Below are positions 1 through 14,394 of a stretch of 64,000 nt of DNA, piece by piece. Under the pieces are notes generated by a model that was not told where the DNA came from, did not search any database, and saw only the letters and a list, made by a program, of their open reading frames with translations. Origin of the DNA: Spirometra erinaceieuropaei (taxonomy: Eukaryota > Platyhelminthes > Cestoda > Diphyllobothriidea > Diphyllobothriidae); contig CACRXP010000008.1 of assembly GCA_902702965.1 (NCBI GenBank), positions 4,591 through 68,590 on the forward strand. Direction: 5' to 3'. The translations under genes and the position numbers were made by a program. How positions within the stretch are numbered: position 1 is the first letter of the stretch; each line of letters begins with the position of its first letter.

Positions 1-1863
<1,863 letters not shown>

Positions 1864-2211
1864 AGTGAAAGGCCTTCCTATCAAGTTTGCACATGGTGCG
1901 GAATTTATTTCTTTTTATGGAATCACTGCACTAACCGATGTGTTAGTGTCTCAACCGACGTAATTGGTGCGCTAATTAATAGTCAACCTTACTTCGAAAA
2001 CGGACATAACACCCTGAACTGCTCAGGCGAACCGGCCTTGCCTACGGTTAAAAATGACAGGAGGGCCGGGACCTGGTCAGAACGGGACATTTTGTATATA
2101 CTTTCCAAAATGTTATCCTCGGGTCTTTCTGATAGAGTAACGGGATAATTATTGTGGTGCCTAGACGGGCATTTGTAAACCGATGACAGGCCAATCAAAG
2201 TAGGCAGGCTG
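1864..2211. other. Unassigned spacer
   Basis: No recognised feature between the microsatellite and the first foldback element. The open frame running out of the ACT tract on the + strand continues to 2148 but looks incidental. Confidence 0.4.
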
Positions 2212-2213
2212 TA

Positions 2214-3188
2214 CAGTAGGTGGGCTAACATGAAATGTCGACCAAAGTATCGAAATGCGTTTTCGTTTCGAGCTTGATTAAGTGGGCTTGCAAAACTAAA
2301 TATCATTCAGAGTAATCCTATAATAATTCAGTTACCTCAGGATTCTGGCTGTCGAATAAACTTCCGGCTGCATGCAAAAACCACACTTAAAAATGACTAC
2401 TTAAGTAGCATGAATTTTTCGCATTGATTGTCGATGTCCCTAAAAGTTCAATTATATTTTATGAAAAACATGCACAAAACTATTCATTCTGTTGCTCATT
2501 CGGTAGATAATTACGTCTTCAAATTTTACACTCGAAGTAAGGGTATAATTCGGTTTTAAAAAAGTTTATAATAGTGAGCTTTTTTAATACCGTAAAATGG
2601 CAGTTCAAAAAACAAGATGTTTCTGCATTTACCAGTGTGGCTCGTAAAGTTAACAATATAGCTCAAATTTACTGCCGTATTTTGTGAAACCCATATGGTC
2701 TTCCCTTAATACCGTAGAGAAATGCATGGTTTTCCGTACGCGGAAAACATACGGCTTTTACTTTGGAAACCCTGAATCCAAGTGTACCGGCAGGTCGTGT
2801 TCAAAATTATTCGTGAATTGGAAAAGTTTTTGAAAACAGAATCATACCCTTCCTTCAAGTATAAAATTGGAAGAAGACGTCATTTTCTACCAAATGAGCA
2901 AAAAAATAAATGTTTCTATGCATGTGTTCGATGAAATATTACTGTATTTTAATGGCATCGAAAATCAGTGAGAAAAATGCATGCTACTCAAGTAGTCATT
3001 TTTACAGAGTAGTTTTTGCATGCAGCCGGAAGGATGTTCGTTCGACGACCGGAATCCTGAGGTAACTGAATTACTATAGAATTACTCTGCGTGATGATTA
3101 ATTTTACAACCCTACTTAATTAATCTTATCGAAACGAAAACGCATTTCGGAATTTTGGTTGACATTTCATGAGTTGGCCCACCTACTG
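2214..3188. mobile_element. Foldback/MITE element, copy a (975 bp, TA target duplication)
   Basis: The left end begins CAGTAGGTGGGCTAACATGA and the right end finishes with its reverse complement, GGCCCACCTACTG. Both sides are flanked by TA (2212-2213 and 3189-3190). The outer 350-400 bp of each side are inverted copies of each other (for example cgtttcg blocks near 2260 and 3135, and tgactacttaagtag near 2395 mirrored near 2985), around a non-palindromic centre. There is no transposase. CAGT termini with a TA duplication fit the Tc1/mariner superfamily, so I infer a non-autonomous element moved in trans. Related copies lie at 6950, 10308, 12306, 35102 and 40718. The central segment is reversed relative to the copies at 10308, 35102 and 40718, which only reflects insertion orientation. 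Confidence 0.85.
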
Positions 3189-3190
3189 TA

Positions 3191-6100
3191 AAATAAGCCG
3201 GTGAAACAGCCAGTGCAGGAGGTAGTGAAGTTTAAATTTAATGGTGCATTTTTGTCACACTTTTGTTTCGGTGAGCGCGAAGGGTGCAGAGTTACGGCCT
3301 ATGGCGAAACGACGACGTGGCCACGCGTCGTGCAGGAGACCAACCCGCCGTGCCATGTTAATTCAGTCGAGTAACCTGCGCTGCGGTATCGAGCACGCGT
3401 GATGCCGTCGCTCGCACGTGCGGCGGATCGAATTTCCGATATTTTCCCACAAGGGGTTCTCGCGCACGAACCAGCCAATTAACGGCCACGACGCAATAGG
3501 CCGGAAGCTTATACAATGCCCGTCACAATTCGGCCCACGATAGGTCGGAATATTCCAGAGCGCTCAGGGGACCAAATAAATGACGCAAGTTTGGATAAAA
3601 GAAAGTAAGTCCGTGTTCGAATTCTGTTAGCAAAGCGCTTGTTTCCTGAACAGGCTCTCTGTCCCACCTACTTGTCGGGTCATAACGGTTTCCTCTTGAG
3701 GGCCCGAGCTCCATCAAAACCAATAAGTAGGTGAAAGGAAGAGGGACAAAAATAACTGATCGTTGTAGATGCAGTTTTTCTGTTGTAAACGTCTCCTTTC
3801 TTTCCATTCCCCTACTGGTTATCTTGTTCGCCGTCTCCTTCTCCCTTATACCAACTATGTCGTTCTTTTTCTTTCTCGTTGGTGAAGAGCCTAGTTCTTG
3901 CAGAGAGGGCAAATAGATAGGTTTTAAGCATGATTCTGGCAACTGTGCGTTTGACAGCTAATTTTACAACTATTCCTCCAGGCGGTGAGTGATTTGCCAT
4001 TTGGTTAGTGGAAACCGTCTTGCACAAAACAGGCTTAACCATATGTCAACAGGCGGAGCAACCTTGTTTATTTGCCCGTGGATGTCTGCCGTTGCGGCGC
4101 GAAATGATGCTGTTTTGTTTAGTCCACTTATGTGAAAAAAGCCTAGACAGGGCGGCGGGGAGTCTCGTCATTCCAGTATTCAAACTTCTTGGCGCGATGT
4201 GTATGCATAAACGACCAGGCCATAGAGGCGCCCAGCTTTTCGCCAATCCAACAGCGACAAAATCAACCCATGCTTAGGGGGTAGGACGGGCCAGTTTACC
4301 ACGCTCACGTCAAAGGAACTTTATTGAATGATACAAAGGCTCATTAGATCCGTCTTCAGTAACTATCCTTGAACGATGTCACTTGATGAGACATGAAAAC
4401 TGGCGCTTCTGAACCCACTTACTTTTCCAGGAAATATTTCACGATGAAGGGGTATCACGAAGACCACCTCTCCAGGATGTGCACAACGAAATATGTATTT
4501 TTTTCTAAAAATGTTTGAGGGAGACGCCTTGAAATGTACAGTCCGGTCAGCTGATGCCACACTGTCAGGCATTCGGCCGGATAGGAGGGGAGTGGGGGTT
4601 CATGCAAAGAACTGTGAACTGGACATGTCGGCGCCTCGTGAAAGAACAGAAAAGACAGCGTTTCTCTTGAATGGTTTTCTTTGACATGAAATCAGGAAAG
4701 GAGGCGTTTTAATGGTTGATCGGTGGTGACTTCCTTTCCGACATGGAGATTACCTTCTATCTATTGTATAGAATGCAAGATGTTAACGTCAGAAGGCGAA
4801 CAACCAGTGGAAAGACGATTTGACATATGAAGAAACAGCAAAGTACCAAAGACGAAGAGCAAAGACTTCCTTGATGTCCTAGTCTGCCTGAAAGATTGTG
4901 ATGGTCCGAAATTGGGATGTTCTAAGAACAACCACTCAATCCACCACAAACACAATTGTGTAAAGGCGCCGTAACGCCGTGATAGGACGCATTGTAAGAA
5001 ACAAGAATAGAAGGTTCTCAAATCGTAATAGCTCCGACAGCTGTTCGGAAAGGAAGGGTCATCGGCACAACTTTGCGAACAGCCGCATTCACAGATGAAA
5101 CGACCAATCAGGCCTCATCAGTCCCAAACTTTGATGGCCGTTCTCCATGTCAGGAACATATCGGAACCGCCTTTCCACACCCCTTGAAGTTGAAGTTGCA
5201 CGCAGACCATAGGTGGCTATCAGGCGCCAGATTATCGGACGGACAGATTCATTACCTCTGGCAGGAAACAGCTGGAGTGTTTTGCCGTATCTGGTGTTGT
5301 TGTGCGCCCATTATCTATGTTTGGGAAACTTTAAAACTACAGTGGACGCGGGTGACAGAGCACGCAGCAGCAGTGATGCTAAACCACGCCAGCTCCCAGA
5401 CTGCGGCTCGTTTTATGGGGCCCGTATGCGCATTCAAGCTAAGCGGAGTCAAGATTCTTGCAAGATGTGACAACGGCGTGCGCCGTGAACCGCTTGAGTC
5501 GTATCTCTTCGGACTGCAGTCCTTTAGCAAGCTCAACGACCTTATCCCTCCATATTTGGCACTGTGACTTCATGTGGGCAGGTTAATTGGCTACTCGGAG
5601 CAAAAGAGGGTATATACCGCCTCTTGTGACAGTATCAGCGAACTAATTCCCCGACAAATTATCAAACGATTAATTAACTTCAGTGACGAAGATGTGGCAA
5701 CCAATGACTTGGATGTGACTTGCAAATGACCACTTCGCCAATTAGGACCACCGGTGGGAACCCGGGGGCTGCTGATTAAGGTAGGTGCGCGATGGTATGG
5801 CAGCCACACCCTGTAAATACTGCGTCCCTTGTGCGCACCCCACGTTTATCTGCAACCACCTCTGATGATTTATTCGAGTAGGAACGCCGAAAAGCCAGAC
5901 TAATATAATGCCTGTTTTAATGATACCATCTCCTCAAACGAGTGGATCTGTTGCAAAGTCAACTGATTGCGACCTTGAACACAGGTAGTTTTTAGCACCA
6001 CCAAAAGTGTAAGTTCTACAGTGTAGTCGGTTGAAAAAAAATGTTTCAGCACCCACCTCCTGTCTGGAAATTCTTGCATTTTCGGTACGCTGCTTTGACC

Positions 6101-6947
6101 TATTTTGGGTCCGGCAGTGAAAAAAGTGAGGTAACAGGAGGTCCTCCGCATGGCTCTTCCGATTTGACATTTACTTGCCACCGAGAGTGGCTGAGCCCAC
6201 TTGATCTAATAGACAGTGCGCAGTGACTGGGGTAATAATGCCATATACGGAGGGGGGGGGGAGGGGAATAGTGGTCGGACGCGTTGCCTCACTCTGAACC
6301 GGCTTGTTCGTAATTTGATCGTCCAGTAGGAAATCAAGGGAAGTCCTGTATACCCTTGAAAAAACGGCACCCACTGACAGAACTAAATCACTGAGCGTCA
6401 GTAGTCTAAATACGGTTTCAGGGATGTTTTTTGGGTTGGTACCATAGCAAAGAGGAAGGTTTTAATGAGAGTTATCACTGTAGATGCATTTACTTGTGTG
6501 AATAGGTATCTGGAAATGATGGAATCAGTGCTTAAGCCGCCAATGGCTTGCAAGCAGGTCATCCATAATGTAAGTCAGTAAGTCGGGATTCCAAAGTTCA
6601 GTCAGTTAGGTACCAGGATGAGAGATGATCCGTCATTTCTATTCACCTGAAAGGCATTGTTGTTGTTGACATTTTGGTGCAAAATAAGGTCAATGAATAA
6701 AATTAATTAATTGTCCATCTTAAATGACAGACAGGGCCTAGTTCCCACTAAAATAGCTTTCCCTACTCTCATCAAAAACAAAAAAGACGCATGCGTGAAT
6801 TTTACCGGGTGAAATACGTTACATTTATCTAGTATTGAGGACATTCGACATTCCAATCCGTCTTATGCGACCCGTATTCTGGTCACAGCACCCATTAATT
6901 GCCTTCCATCTCTAGTTTCCAAACGTTTTGAATGAGCGAGTTCCCTG
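3191..6947. other. Unassigned sequence with a CpG-rich patch
   Basis: No recognised gene or repeat. Roughly 3285-3500 is conspicuously CpG-rich and carries a short hairpin (ACGACG / CGTCGT around TGGCCA near 3315-3335). A longest-frame translation at 5073-5567 (+, 164 codons) resembles nothing I know and overlaps frames on the other strand, so I do not call it a gene. A poly-G run lies at about 6251-6266. Confidence 0.4.
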
Positions 6948-6949
6948 TA

Positions 6950-7945
6950 CAGTGAGTGACCGATCTCATGAAATGTTGACTGAAATTCTGAAATGCGTTT
7001 TCGATTAGGAAGGATTACTTGGTCGCGGTTGTAATACTGCTTATCTTGTGGCATACTCTTATGACATTTCGGACTTGGCAGGATGTCGGCTTTCAAATGC
7101 ACTTCTTTTTAATCTCCTGTAGAAAGCGTGCTCGGTAAAAAATGATTACTTAAGCGGCATGCATTTTTCCCATTGATTTTCGATGGTCTTGGAAATTCAA
7201 ATATATTTTATAGAAACCATAAACAAAAATAGGCTTTATTTTAGGCAATCAATAGAGAATCACGTCTTCATTATATTTTATACTTAGGGAAGGAGTATAA
7301 TTAGGTTTTCAAAAAAGTTTTCTAATTTCCGAATAATTTGGAGCCTGATCATTCGTTGTATTAGCGCTTAGTGATTTCAGTCTACAAGGTGCATGCGTTC
7401 CGCGTAAAGAAAATCACACATTTTTCTATGCCATTAAAGAGATATCATACAGAGTCCATAAAAGTTTGTAATGGATGCGGACCGTGTTGTACATTTCATG
7501 AGGAACAGTGGTTAACGGCCAGGTAAGATGCTATGTGAATGGACATTTCGCGGACTTAAAAAGTCTCATAATTAGAAACTTTTTTTAAAACCTAATTATA
7601 CTCCTTCCCTAAGTATAAAATATAATGAAGACGTGATTCTCTATTGATTGCCTAAAATAAAGCATATTTTATTTATGGTTTCTATTATATATATTTGAAT
7701 TTCCAAGACCATCGAAAATCAATGGGAAAAATGCATGCCGCTTAAGTAATCATTTTTTACCGAGCACGCTTTCTACAGGAGATTAAAAAGAAGTGCATTT
7801 GAAAGCCGACATCCTGCCAAGTCCGAAATGTCATAAGAGTATGCCACAAGATAAGCAGTATTACAACCGCGACCAAGTAATCCTTCCTAATCGAAAACGC
7901 ATTTCAGAATTTCAGCCAGCATTTCATGAGATAGGTCAGTCACTG
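6950..7945. mobile_element. Foldback element, copy b: divergent subfamily, near-identical arms (996 bp)
   Basis: Starts CAGTGAGTGACCGATCTCAT and ends GGTCAGTCACTG, between TA dinucleotides (6948-6949, 7946-7947). The arms (about 6950-7340 and 7560-7945) are almost perfect inverted copies. They even give the same translated string on opposite strands (MHLKADILPSPKCHK...), which is arm symmetry and not a gene pair. Other copies have visibly diverged arms, so this one is recent, gene-converted or structurally fragile. Decayed relatives of this subfamily are at 43405-44470 and 49451-49849. Confidence 0.85.
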
Positions 7946-7947
7946 TA

Positions 7948-10305
7948 TATCACAAGGAGGGCCCCAAGAATTCCAATTACAGAGACCCTTCAGAGTCTTC
8001 TTTTGCTGTAGTTTAACGCAAATACTATGGACTGTTTTAATTAAAAAAAAGCAAAACAAAACTATTTGAAGTATTTCTAGAACTGTGCTCTTCAGAAGAG
8101 CAGTTCAGTGGTCAGCTGAACTGGTTTGCGAAATGAAACATACTTCTCAGATTATAAATCGCGCGTGAAAATATGCCGGTCTTTTCTCGCGAAATTCAGA
8201 CAGATTTTGCCAATGACTCAGCAAACTTTTAAACTAAGATGCCGGCATCGCTTACGCACGCAGATGATATTCCTTAAAGTGTTTTGCTCTCAGGCCAACT
8301 TGCATTGGTGCGACTGCTAATGAGAAACATTTGCTTCGCACCTATGGAGATGCCAAGCCAAACAAACAGGATGTTTTTTGCATTAAAACCTATCTGCCGG
8401 CAACCTATCCGCAAATGAAGCCATAAAAGATGCCACTAGAGTGATAGCGCCAAGGATAGCATGTGCTGTGAATCACAAGTTTTCAGTTTGTTAGGATGCT
8501 CCAGTGGAATTCTTAAATACAAGGAGATACCCGAAAACGGGGATTATTTGTTTTATTTTTTATTCAACTTAACATCTTGTAGGCATTATTTCCCTTCAGA
8601 ATGCCATCCAGTAGATGATATGCATACATTCAGCTGCGTTTCCCACTGTTTGAAACACTTTATATTCTCCCGAAGCACTGCTCTTAAGCGCCTCCACCAA
8701 CTTTTTTTCTTAATCTCTTTTTCGTTCTGGAAACGAGTTCCCTTTAGGTTTTTCTTGTTTCTTGGGAATAGGAAGAAGTTGCGGGTGACTAGGTAAGACC
8801 AGTAAGAGGGGTGAGAAACCGCTGTCATGCCGTTTTCCCCCAAAACTGGCTGATCCTTAATGCTGTGGGAGCAGGCACGCTGGTGGATCAACCAGTCCCT
8901 CGATCGTCACAATGCAAGTCGTTTTTTCTCACTGCCCCACACAATCACGTCAGCACTCGCAGATGCTAATGTTGACTCAATGTGGCGCCTTGAGAAACAA
9001 ATTCAACGTGAGAGACTCCTTTGGTTTCGAAAAAAACTAAACCATTGTGTACAGGAAACAGACTTTGGCGTTGGCGCGTTGCTCCTCGGAGTTTGTCATC
9101 GCAAAATCGCCGAGAGCGACGGAGGCGCGTTTAGCAGGACCATCACTCTGTCAGCTGGAATGGCCCCCCATGAACGCTGCTCGGACAACTACGAAGGTAG
9201 AGTGTCTGGTAAATGATCCTTGCGGAAGAGGGCAGTATTAACAACAACGTACCTGCCTGCCGAAAATATTTCTCATTTTCACTGGATACCCCCTCGCATG
9301 TGTGTAAGCAATCTTATTTCGAGACCGACTGTGCCTGGAAATTCATAGACATCTGTCTTCTAGCTCTAATTTTGTTGATACGTTTCCAGCTTTCGCTGTC
9401 ATAACATCATTCGTGTTCGCCATCAACGGGTTTGACATATTGTGGGCGTCTGCCATTCACAAGACGTTTATGTCTGTTACAGGCATATGAACATAACCTT
9501 TCACATGGTGCCCTATTTCAGTGTCGGTTTCCTCAAAATTGTTCACAACCCATTATATGAAATTGTCAGGATGAGTGCGTTCAAATTAGTTACCGAATTT
9601 AAGGGTCAGAAGACCTTTAAAAGCATTAAACGAATAAACTTCCTCGAAAAATCGCCGTTTCGTAAGATATTGAACTTATAAACTTGGGGTAACTTTAGGC
9701 GAAGATTTCTCGAACATATTGTTGAATGTGTAAATTTATGTAGTAATGAATGGTAGTCAGGTGCGTCCGATACATAAATGTTCGTTTGATGAGTGAAAGA
9801 GCGAATGAAAAGTAAATTTACACTACCACGTCGGGTTTATAGGTAGATTTCGGAGAATTGAGCAAATATAATTTGTTTCTTATGCTCAATCTACGATGGA
9901 TAGCATTTGTTTTGGAACGTTTTTCGAATTTTCGGAGTATTTTCGCTTAAATGTGGCGCATCTAGATGATTGTGCATTAAAACACCCTATTTCACGTATT
10001 ATTATGGTTTCAGCAATGCAAGTAACTTTTTATTTGGAGCCGAATCATATTGCCATACCTGTTTGTACTGCAAGACATCTTGATTCTCATAGAAGGTGCA
10101 TAACTGTGCATGTATATGCACGTTTTTGGTCATCCGTGGTGGTGTTGAGGGTGGGTTGCCGTACTACTTAGGCAATTGTTCTTAGTAGTAGTGCTCAAGT
10201 TTGAATTGTCCAAACACCTGTTTGCTTTTGTCTGCTAATTTCGGAAGTTCGATAGGTCTTAAGGTGGAGTTGCTGGGCGTCCCTTCTCGGGAATACGGTT
10301 GAAGT
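7948..10305. other. Unassigned sequence
   Basis: Nothing recognised on either strand. Open frames at 8461-8796 (+) and 8860-9216 (+) have no motif I can name and are overlapped by antisense frames of similar length. Confidence 0.4.
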
Positions 10306-10869
10306 TACAGCAGATGGGCCAACTCATGAAGTGTCATCCAAAATTCGGAAATGCGTTTTTGTTACGAAAAGATTGGTTAAGTAGGGTTGTAAACTTATCA
10401 TCGCGCTACATTAGTCTATAATAATGTAGTTACCTCAGGATGCTGACTTTCGCAAGAACTTTTCGACTGCATGCAAAAAATGGCTACTTAAGTAGCGTGC
10501 GTTTTTCTCATTGATTTTCAATGCTCTTAAAAATTCAATTATATTTCACGGAAAACATAAATAAAAATATTCATTCTTTCGCTCATTCGTTAGAAAATTA
10601 CGTAATCTCCGAATTTTATACTCGAAAGAAGGGTAAAACTCAGTTCTCAATACTTCCAGTTCCCGAACAACTTCGAACCCGACCTGCCGTTACACTTGCA
10701 TTCCCTGTTTCCAAGCCACAAGCCGTATATTTTCCGCGTACAGAAAACCATACATTCCTCTACGGTATTAAGAGGAGACCATATGGTGTTTATAAAATTC
10801 AGCAGTGAATTTAAGTCATATTGTGAGCTTTACAATCCAAAGAATAGTATAACTAAGAAAGACAAGGGA

Positions 10870-10914
10870 GACCGGAACGGCCATTTCTGGCTTATTAGCC
10901 GTCGTCAGCCAGTC
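10870..10914 (-). ncRNA. Hammerhead-like ribozyme motif of the S family
   Basis: Minus-strand order: helix I 5' strand GACUGG, core CUGACGA (10902-10908), helix II GGCU-AAUA-AGCC, GAA, helix III AUGG/CCGU (one G-U pair), position 17 U, helix I 3' strand CCGGUC (10870-10875). The change from the usual CCAGUC to CCGGUC keeps a U-G pair. One weakness is that positions 10.1 and 11.1 are C and A, not the usual G-C pair, and helix III has no loop, so cleavage would be weak as a monomer and may need a dimeric fold. It lies just downstream of the B-box. Activity is inferred, not shown. Confidence 0.6.
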
Positions 10915-11076
10915 ATATCCATCCCCGAAATGTAGAACACCTGGGGCTCGAACTCGCGGCCTGTTAGTTAGAAGTTCACGCCATTAACCACTGCGCCACG
11001 GGCCCGCTGTCCTGCCGGTTTCGATCGGGAATATAAAATAGTAGGGGTTGCGTACCGATCGTCCTTTCGTAGTTAT

Positions 11077-11121
11077 GACTGGTTGACGGCGGCTAATAAG
11101 CCAGAACTGGCTATTCCAGTC
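11077..11121 (+). ncRNA. Decayed S-family hammerhead motif
   Basis: Helix I GACUGG/CCAGUC and helix II GGCU-AAUA-AGCC are intact, but the core reads UUGACGG instead of CUGANGA. Probably an inactive copy in the inverted part of the insert. Confidence 0.45.
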
Positions 11122-11710
11122 TCCATTATCTTTGTCGGTTATACCATTTTGCCTATATAATGCGCCGCCGTGCGGGTTCTAGATGGGCTCGAGAGAGAAC
11201 CCATAATGCACAAGGGAACGAGTGAGTTCCGTAGGAACGATCGGTGAGCTTTCCCTACCATCACTTTAAAATCCACATTGGTAAACGCAGAGACATGACG
11301 TTTTATGAACGGTCATTTCAGGTTATTAGAATATCTAAAATAAGAAACTTTTTTAAAACCGACTTCTACCCCTCCTACGGGTATGCAATTGGGAGAAGGC
11401 CTAATTTTCAAGCAAATGAGCAAAATAATGAACATTGATATGTATGTTTTCCATGAAATAAAGTTGAATTTTTAAGGGCATCGAAAATCCATGAGGAAAA
11501 TGCGTTCTTCTCTCGTGGTCGTTTTTACAGACTACGGTTCCTGCATGCACCTGGAAAGAAGTTCGTTCGAAAGCCGGCATCTTGAGGAAACTGAATTATT
11601 ATAGCATTATGCTGCACGATGAGCAGTTTTACAACCTTATTTAATTGATCTTTTCTAAACGTAAAACGCATTTCGGTTGGTATTTCATGAGTTGGCCCAC
11701 TTACTGCATA

Positions 11711-12303
11711 TGTGTTTCAAGGGGGAAATAATCAAGTTGGCACTGTTTACTCTTAATTTACGTGGTTTTCCAAAAGATGTTAAATAAAAATCCAGAATAT
11801 GAGGAAGTACTTGAGACACTGTTTCACGTTAACCAGCTTTGAAATCCCATCATAGAAATCTTTTTTACTTGAGAACATTTTGAAATGTGATCAACGATAT
11901 TTGAGATATGTCAACGTCCGCTGTGTATCTACATTTTTGGCGACGCGTAGGTTACTCCCATATTTTTGGAAAACTGACTTCCTCGGAATACTTAGCAACT
12001 TTTCGCTGAAAACAATTTTGTGTTAGACATTTTTTCATCTACTGTGCCATATTCCACACGCAGTGACACAAAATGAGTTCTAAGTCAGCTTGATGAAATG
12101 ACAAACGTTTTCGGCAGACGACAGTTTGTCCGGCAGCCACAACGTACACGAAAGAAGTCATCAAGCAGGCCTTTAGCTAAACGCTGTCTATAACCTTGCA
12201 AGATGCAAATACTGACGGGTCTGCTGCATTTAGAATTTAAATAGATAGCATAAGGCGCAGAAAAGGCAAATGTGCCAGTTTAAACGCTAATAAATCTAGG
12301 GCA
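11711..12303. other. Unassigned spacer
   Basis: No recognised feature between foldback copies c and d. Confidence 0.4.
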
Positions 12304-12305
12304 TA

Positions 12306-13289
12306 CAGAAGGTGGGCTTACTCATGAAATGTCAACCGAAATTCGTTTTCGTTCCGAAAAGATTAATTAAATAGGTTTGTAAAACTAATCGTTGTGCAGC
12401 ATAATTCTATAATAATTCAGTAACCTAGAAATGTGAGCTTTCGAATTAATTTCTTTCCGCCGCATGCAAAATCGACACCCTGTAAAAATGACTACTTATG
12501 TAGTACAAATTTTTCTAATTGATTTTCAGTGCCCTTAAAACTTTAATTATAGTTCATGGAAAAGACAAACAAAACATTTATTCTTCAACTTAGTTGGTAG
12601 AAAATAACGTCTTCTTCAAATTTTACACTTGAAGTAGGTGTATAATTCGGTCTTAAAAAAGTTTATAATTCTGAGATTTTTTAATACCGTGAAAGGGCCG
12701 TTCATAAAACGTCGTGTCTCCTCATTTGCCATTCTGACTTGTAAAGTTAACAATATGACTCAAACCCACTGCTAACTTTTATGAACCCTGTATGGTCTCC
12801 TCTTATTACCTTACAGAAATGTATGGTTTTCCGTACGCGGAAATTATACGGTTTGTAGTTTTGAAACCCTGAATGCAAGTGCAATGGAAGGTCGGGTTCA
12901 AAATTATTCGGAAATTGGAAAGGTTTTTGGAAAGCAAATTATACCCTTCCTTAGAGTATAACATTGGAAGAAGACGTCACTTTTTACTGAATGAGCAATA
13001 GAATGAATATTTATATGCCTGCTTTCCATGAAATATCGTCGAACCTCTAAGGGCATAGGAAAGAAATGGGAGAAATGCATGATACTTAAGCAGTAATTTT
13101 TTGTGGAGTGTCGTTTTTGAATGGAGCTTGAAAGGAGTTCATTTGAAGGCTGACATTCCATGGTAACCGAATAATTGTAGAATTATTTTTCACGATGATT
13201 AGTTTTACAACCCTACTGAATCAATTTTTTCGAAACGAAAACGCATTTCGGAATTTCGGTTGGCATTTCATGAGTTAACCCACCTACTG
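12306..13289. mobile_element. Foldback element, copy d (984 bp, TA target duplication)
   Basis: Starts CAGAAGGTGGGCTTACTCAT after TA (12304-12305) and ends AACCCACCTACTG before TA (13290-13291). Arms and centre match copy a in the same orientation. An open frame crossing the right arm (12904-13161, minus) is incidental. No transposase. Confidence 0.85.
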
Positions 13290-13629
13290 TAACTATTATC
13301 TGCAAAATTTAACGCGGGGAGGATAAGAGAAGGAATATACAATATTAGAGTGATTTTGAATTTGCAAAAAAACAACCATATGCTTTTCTGTGTTAAGTTT
13401 ATCTTCGGGAAAGTGAATCCGGTTTTGAAATTATTATTGCTGGCCATCAGTCTGTTACACCCAACCGCAGGTTTGGATAACCTTGGATTCGGGCTCAAGT
13501 CCCTTGAGCATTTGGAGTGTGTAAGTGTAATGCAACCGACCCATTGTCCTATCGATAGTAATCGTGACTATTAATTATGATGAGAGGAAGTTCACCGACT
13601 AATTTGCGGAAAGTTAGTATCGACGAATA

Positions 13630-13850
13630 CAACCGACGGAAAAAGAGCCAGCGGCACTGAGCTTGTAGACACTCAGTGAGCACATAGTTGTGGTTCGAAT
13701 CCCAGGCCATCCGAACGTGGAGCTGGTAGCGGCTGGATGTCGACTGCTAAAACGCCACAAATGGCTATCAAAATCCCCCTTGTTCTCGTCGGTATCTCGT
13801 CCTTCGCGATATCTCTCTAAGGATGAACTAGAGTTTAATACGGATAGCAA
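13630..13850 (+). mobile_element. Diverged S-element fragment
   Basis: A B-box-like GTTCGAATCCC at about 13694 is followed by sequence resembling the S-family body (gctggatgtcgactgctaaaacgcc...) and its CTTGTTCTCGTCGGTAT end. The hammerhead core is not recognisable, so this is an old copy. Confidence 0.5.
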
Positions 13851-14394
13851 TAAAAACTGACTGCACTAGATCGAAATAAAAAAGGCAATATGATTTAACC
13901 AATTCAGGTGTCATGGACGTCTTTCCAGCTGTCATCTGGTTTTGCTAAGTCATGTTAGAATTGGCATGAAATATTAAAGCCATTAAGGTCAGGCAAGTCT
14001 AATCGGCATCAAAGCAGAACGGTATATTGTAAGAAATGTAAATAAATCGAAGGAGGAGGTATGACGTGACCGAGAGCTTGCGCTAAGTCAATTGGAATCG
14101 GTACCATCTGATTCGGATTGGAAGGCTTGGGTTGACGAAGGATCGGCACCGATAGTTAAGCTCCCGTAAGGGCTAGGCCAACCGAATCACGCCATCCAAC
14201 TACCTGTCCAGTAGTTGTTTGTTTATCTGAATTGAAGGGAAGAGGGGGGGGGGCACACCATCGAAAATGACGCTCTAAATGACAGCATTTTATCTATTTC
14301 ATTACTAATGTCCAAACAATGATTTGTGGACGATCTTCTCAACACACTGCTTGCTGCTCTTTCGGTATCCACTTTGACAGGTATTCACCTGACT
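13851..14394. other. Unassigned spacer
   Basis: No gene seen. There is a G run at about 14246-14254. A short inverted repeat GATTCGG / CCGAATC brackets about 14110-14190. Confidence 0.4.

Larger units (their letters stand above)
10840..11269 (-). mobile_element. S element (tRNA-derived, hammerhead-bearing) with an inverted segment, inserted in foldback copy c
   Basis: A 430-bp insert bounded by the direct repeat AATCCA (10834-10839 and 11270-11275). On the minus strand it reads tRNA-like head, then hammerhead motif, then a CTTTGTC-type end. A-box TGGCGCAGTGG (10988-10998) matches TRGYNNARNNG, and B-box GTTCGAGCC (10945-10953) matches GWTCRANNC. The distal part, from about 11065, is a second hammerhead and tail segment on the plus strand. 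An inverted 5' portion of this kind is what twin-primed, LINE-type reverse transcription gives. Family S copies recur at 13.7, 19.3, 19.7, 20.2, 25.2, 33, 43.3, 47.6-48.3 and 55.8 kb. Confidence 0.8.
10308..11706. mobile_element. Foldback element, copy c, interrupted by an S element
   Basis: The left terminus CAGCAGATGGGCCAACTCAT follows TA (10306-10307). The right terminus GGCCCACTTACTG ends at 11706 and is followed by CA, a mutated TA. Removing the insert at 10840-11269 and one copy of its 6-bp duplication leaves about 963 bp, the usual size of the family. The arms are typical of the family (tgacta and cttaagtag blocks, AT-rich arms) and there is no transposase. Confidence 0.8.

Noticed and set aside
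5073..5567. 164-codon plus-strand frame as a gene
   Set aside because: No recognisable motif, competing antisense frames, no splice or repeat context.
6863..8011. Apparent gene pair with the same amino-terminal sequence on opposite strands
   Set aside because: The shared sequence is the inverted arms of foldback copy b.
10930..11010. Genuine tRNA gene
   Set aside because: A and B boxes are present, but the cloverleaf is degraded, copies are dispersed with a long common body, and one sits in a transposon with a target duplication. It is a tRNA-derived repeat.
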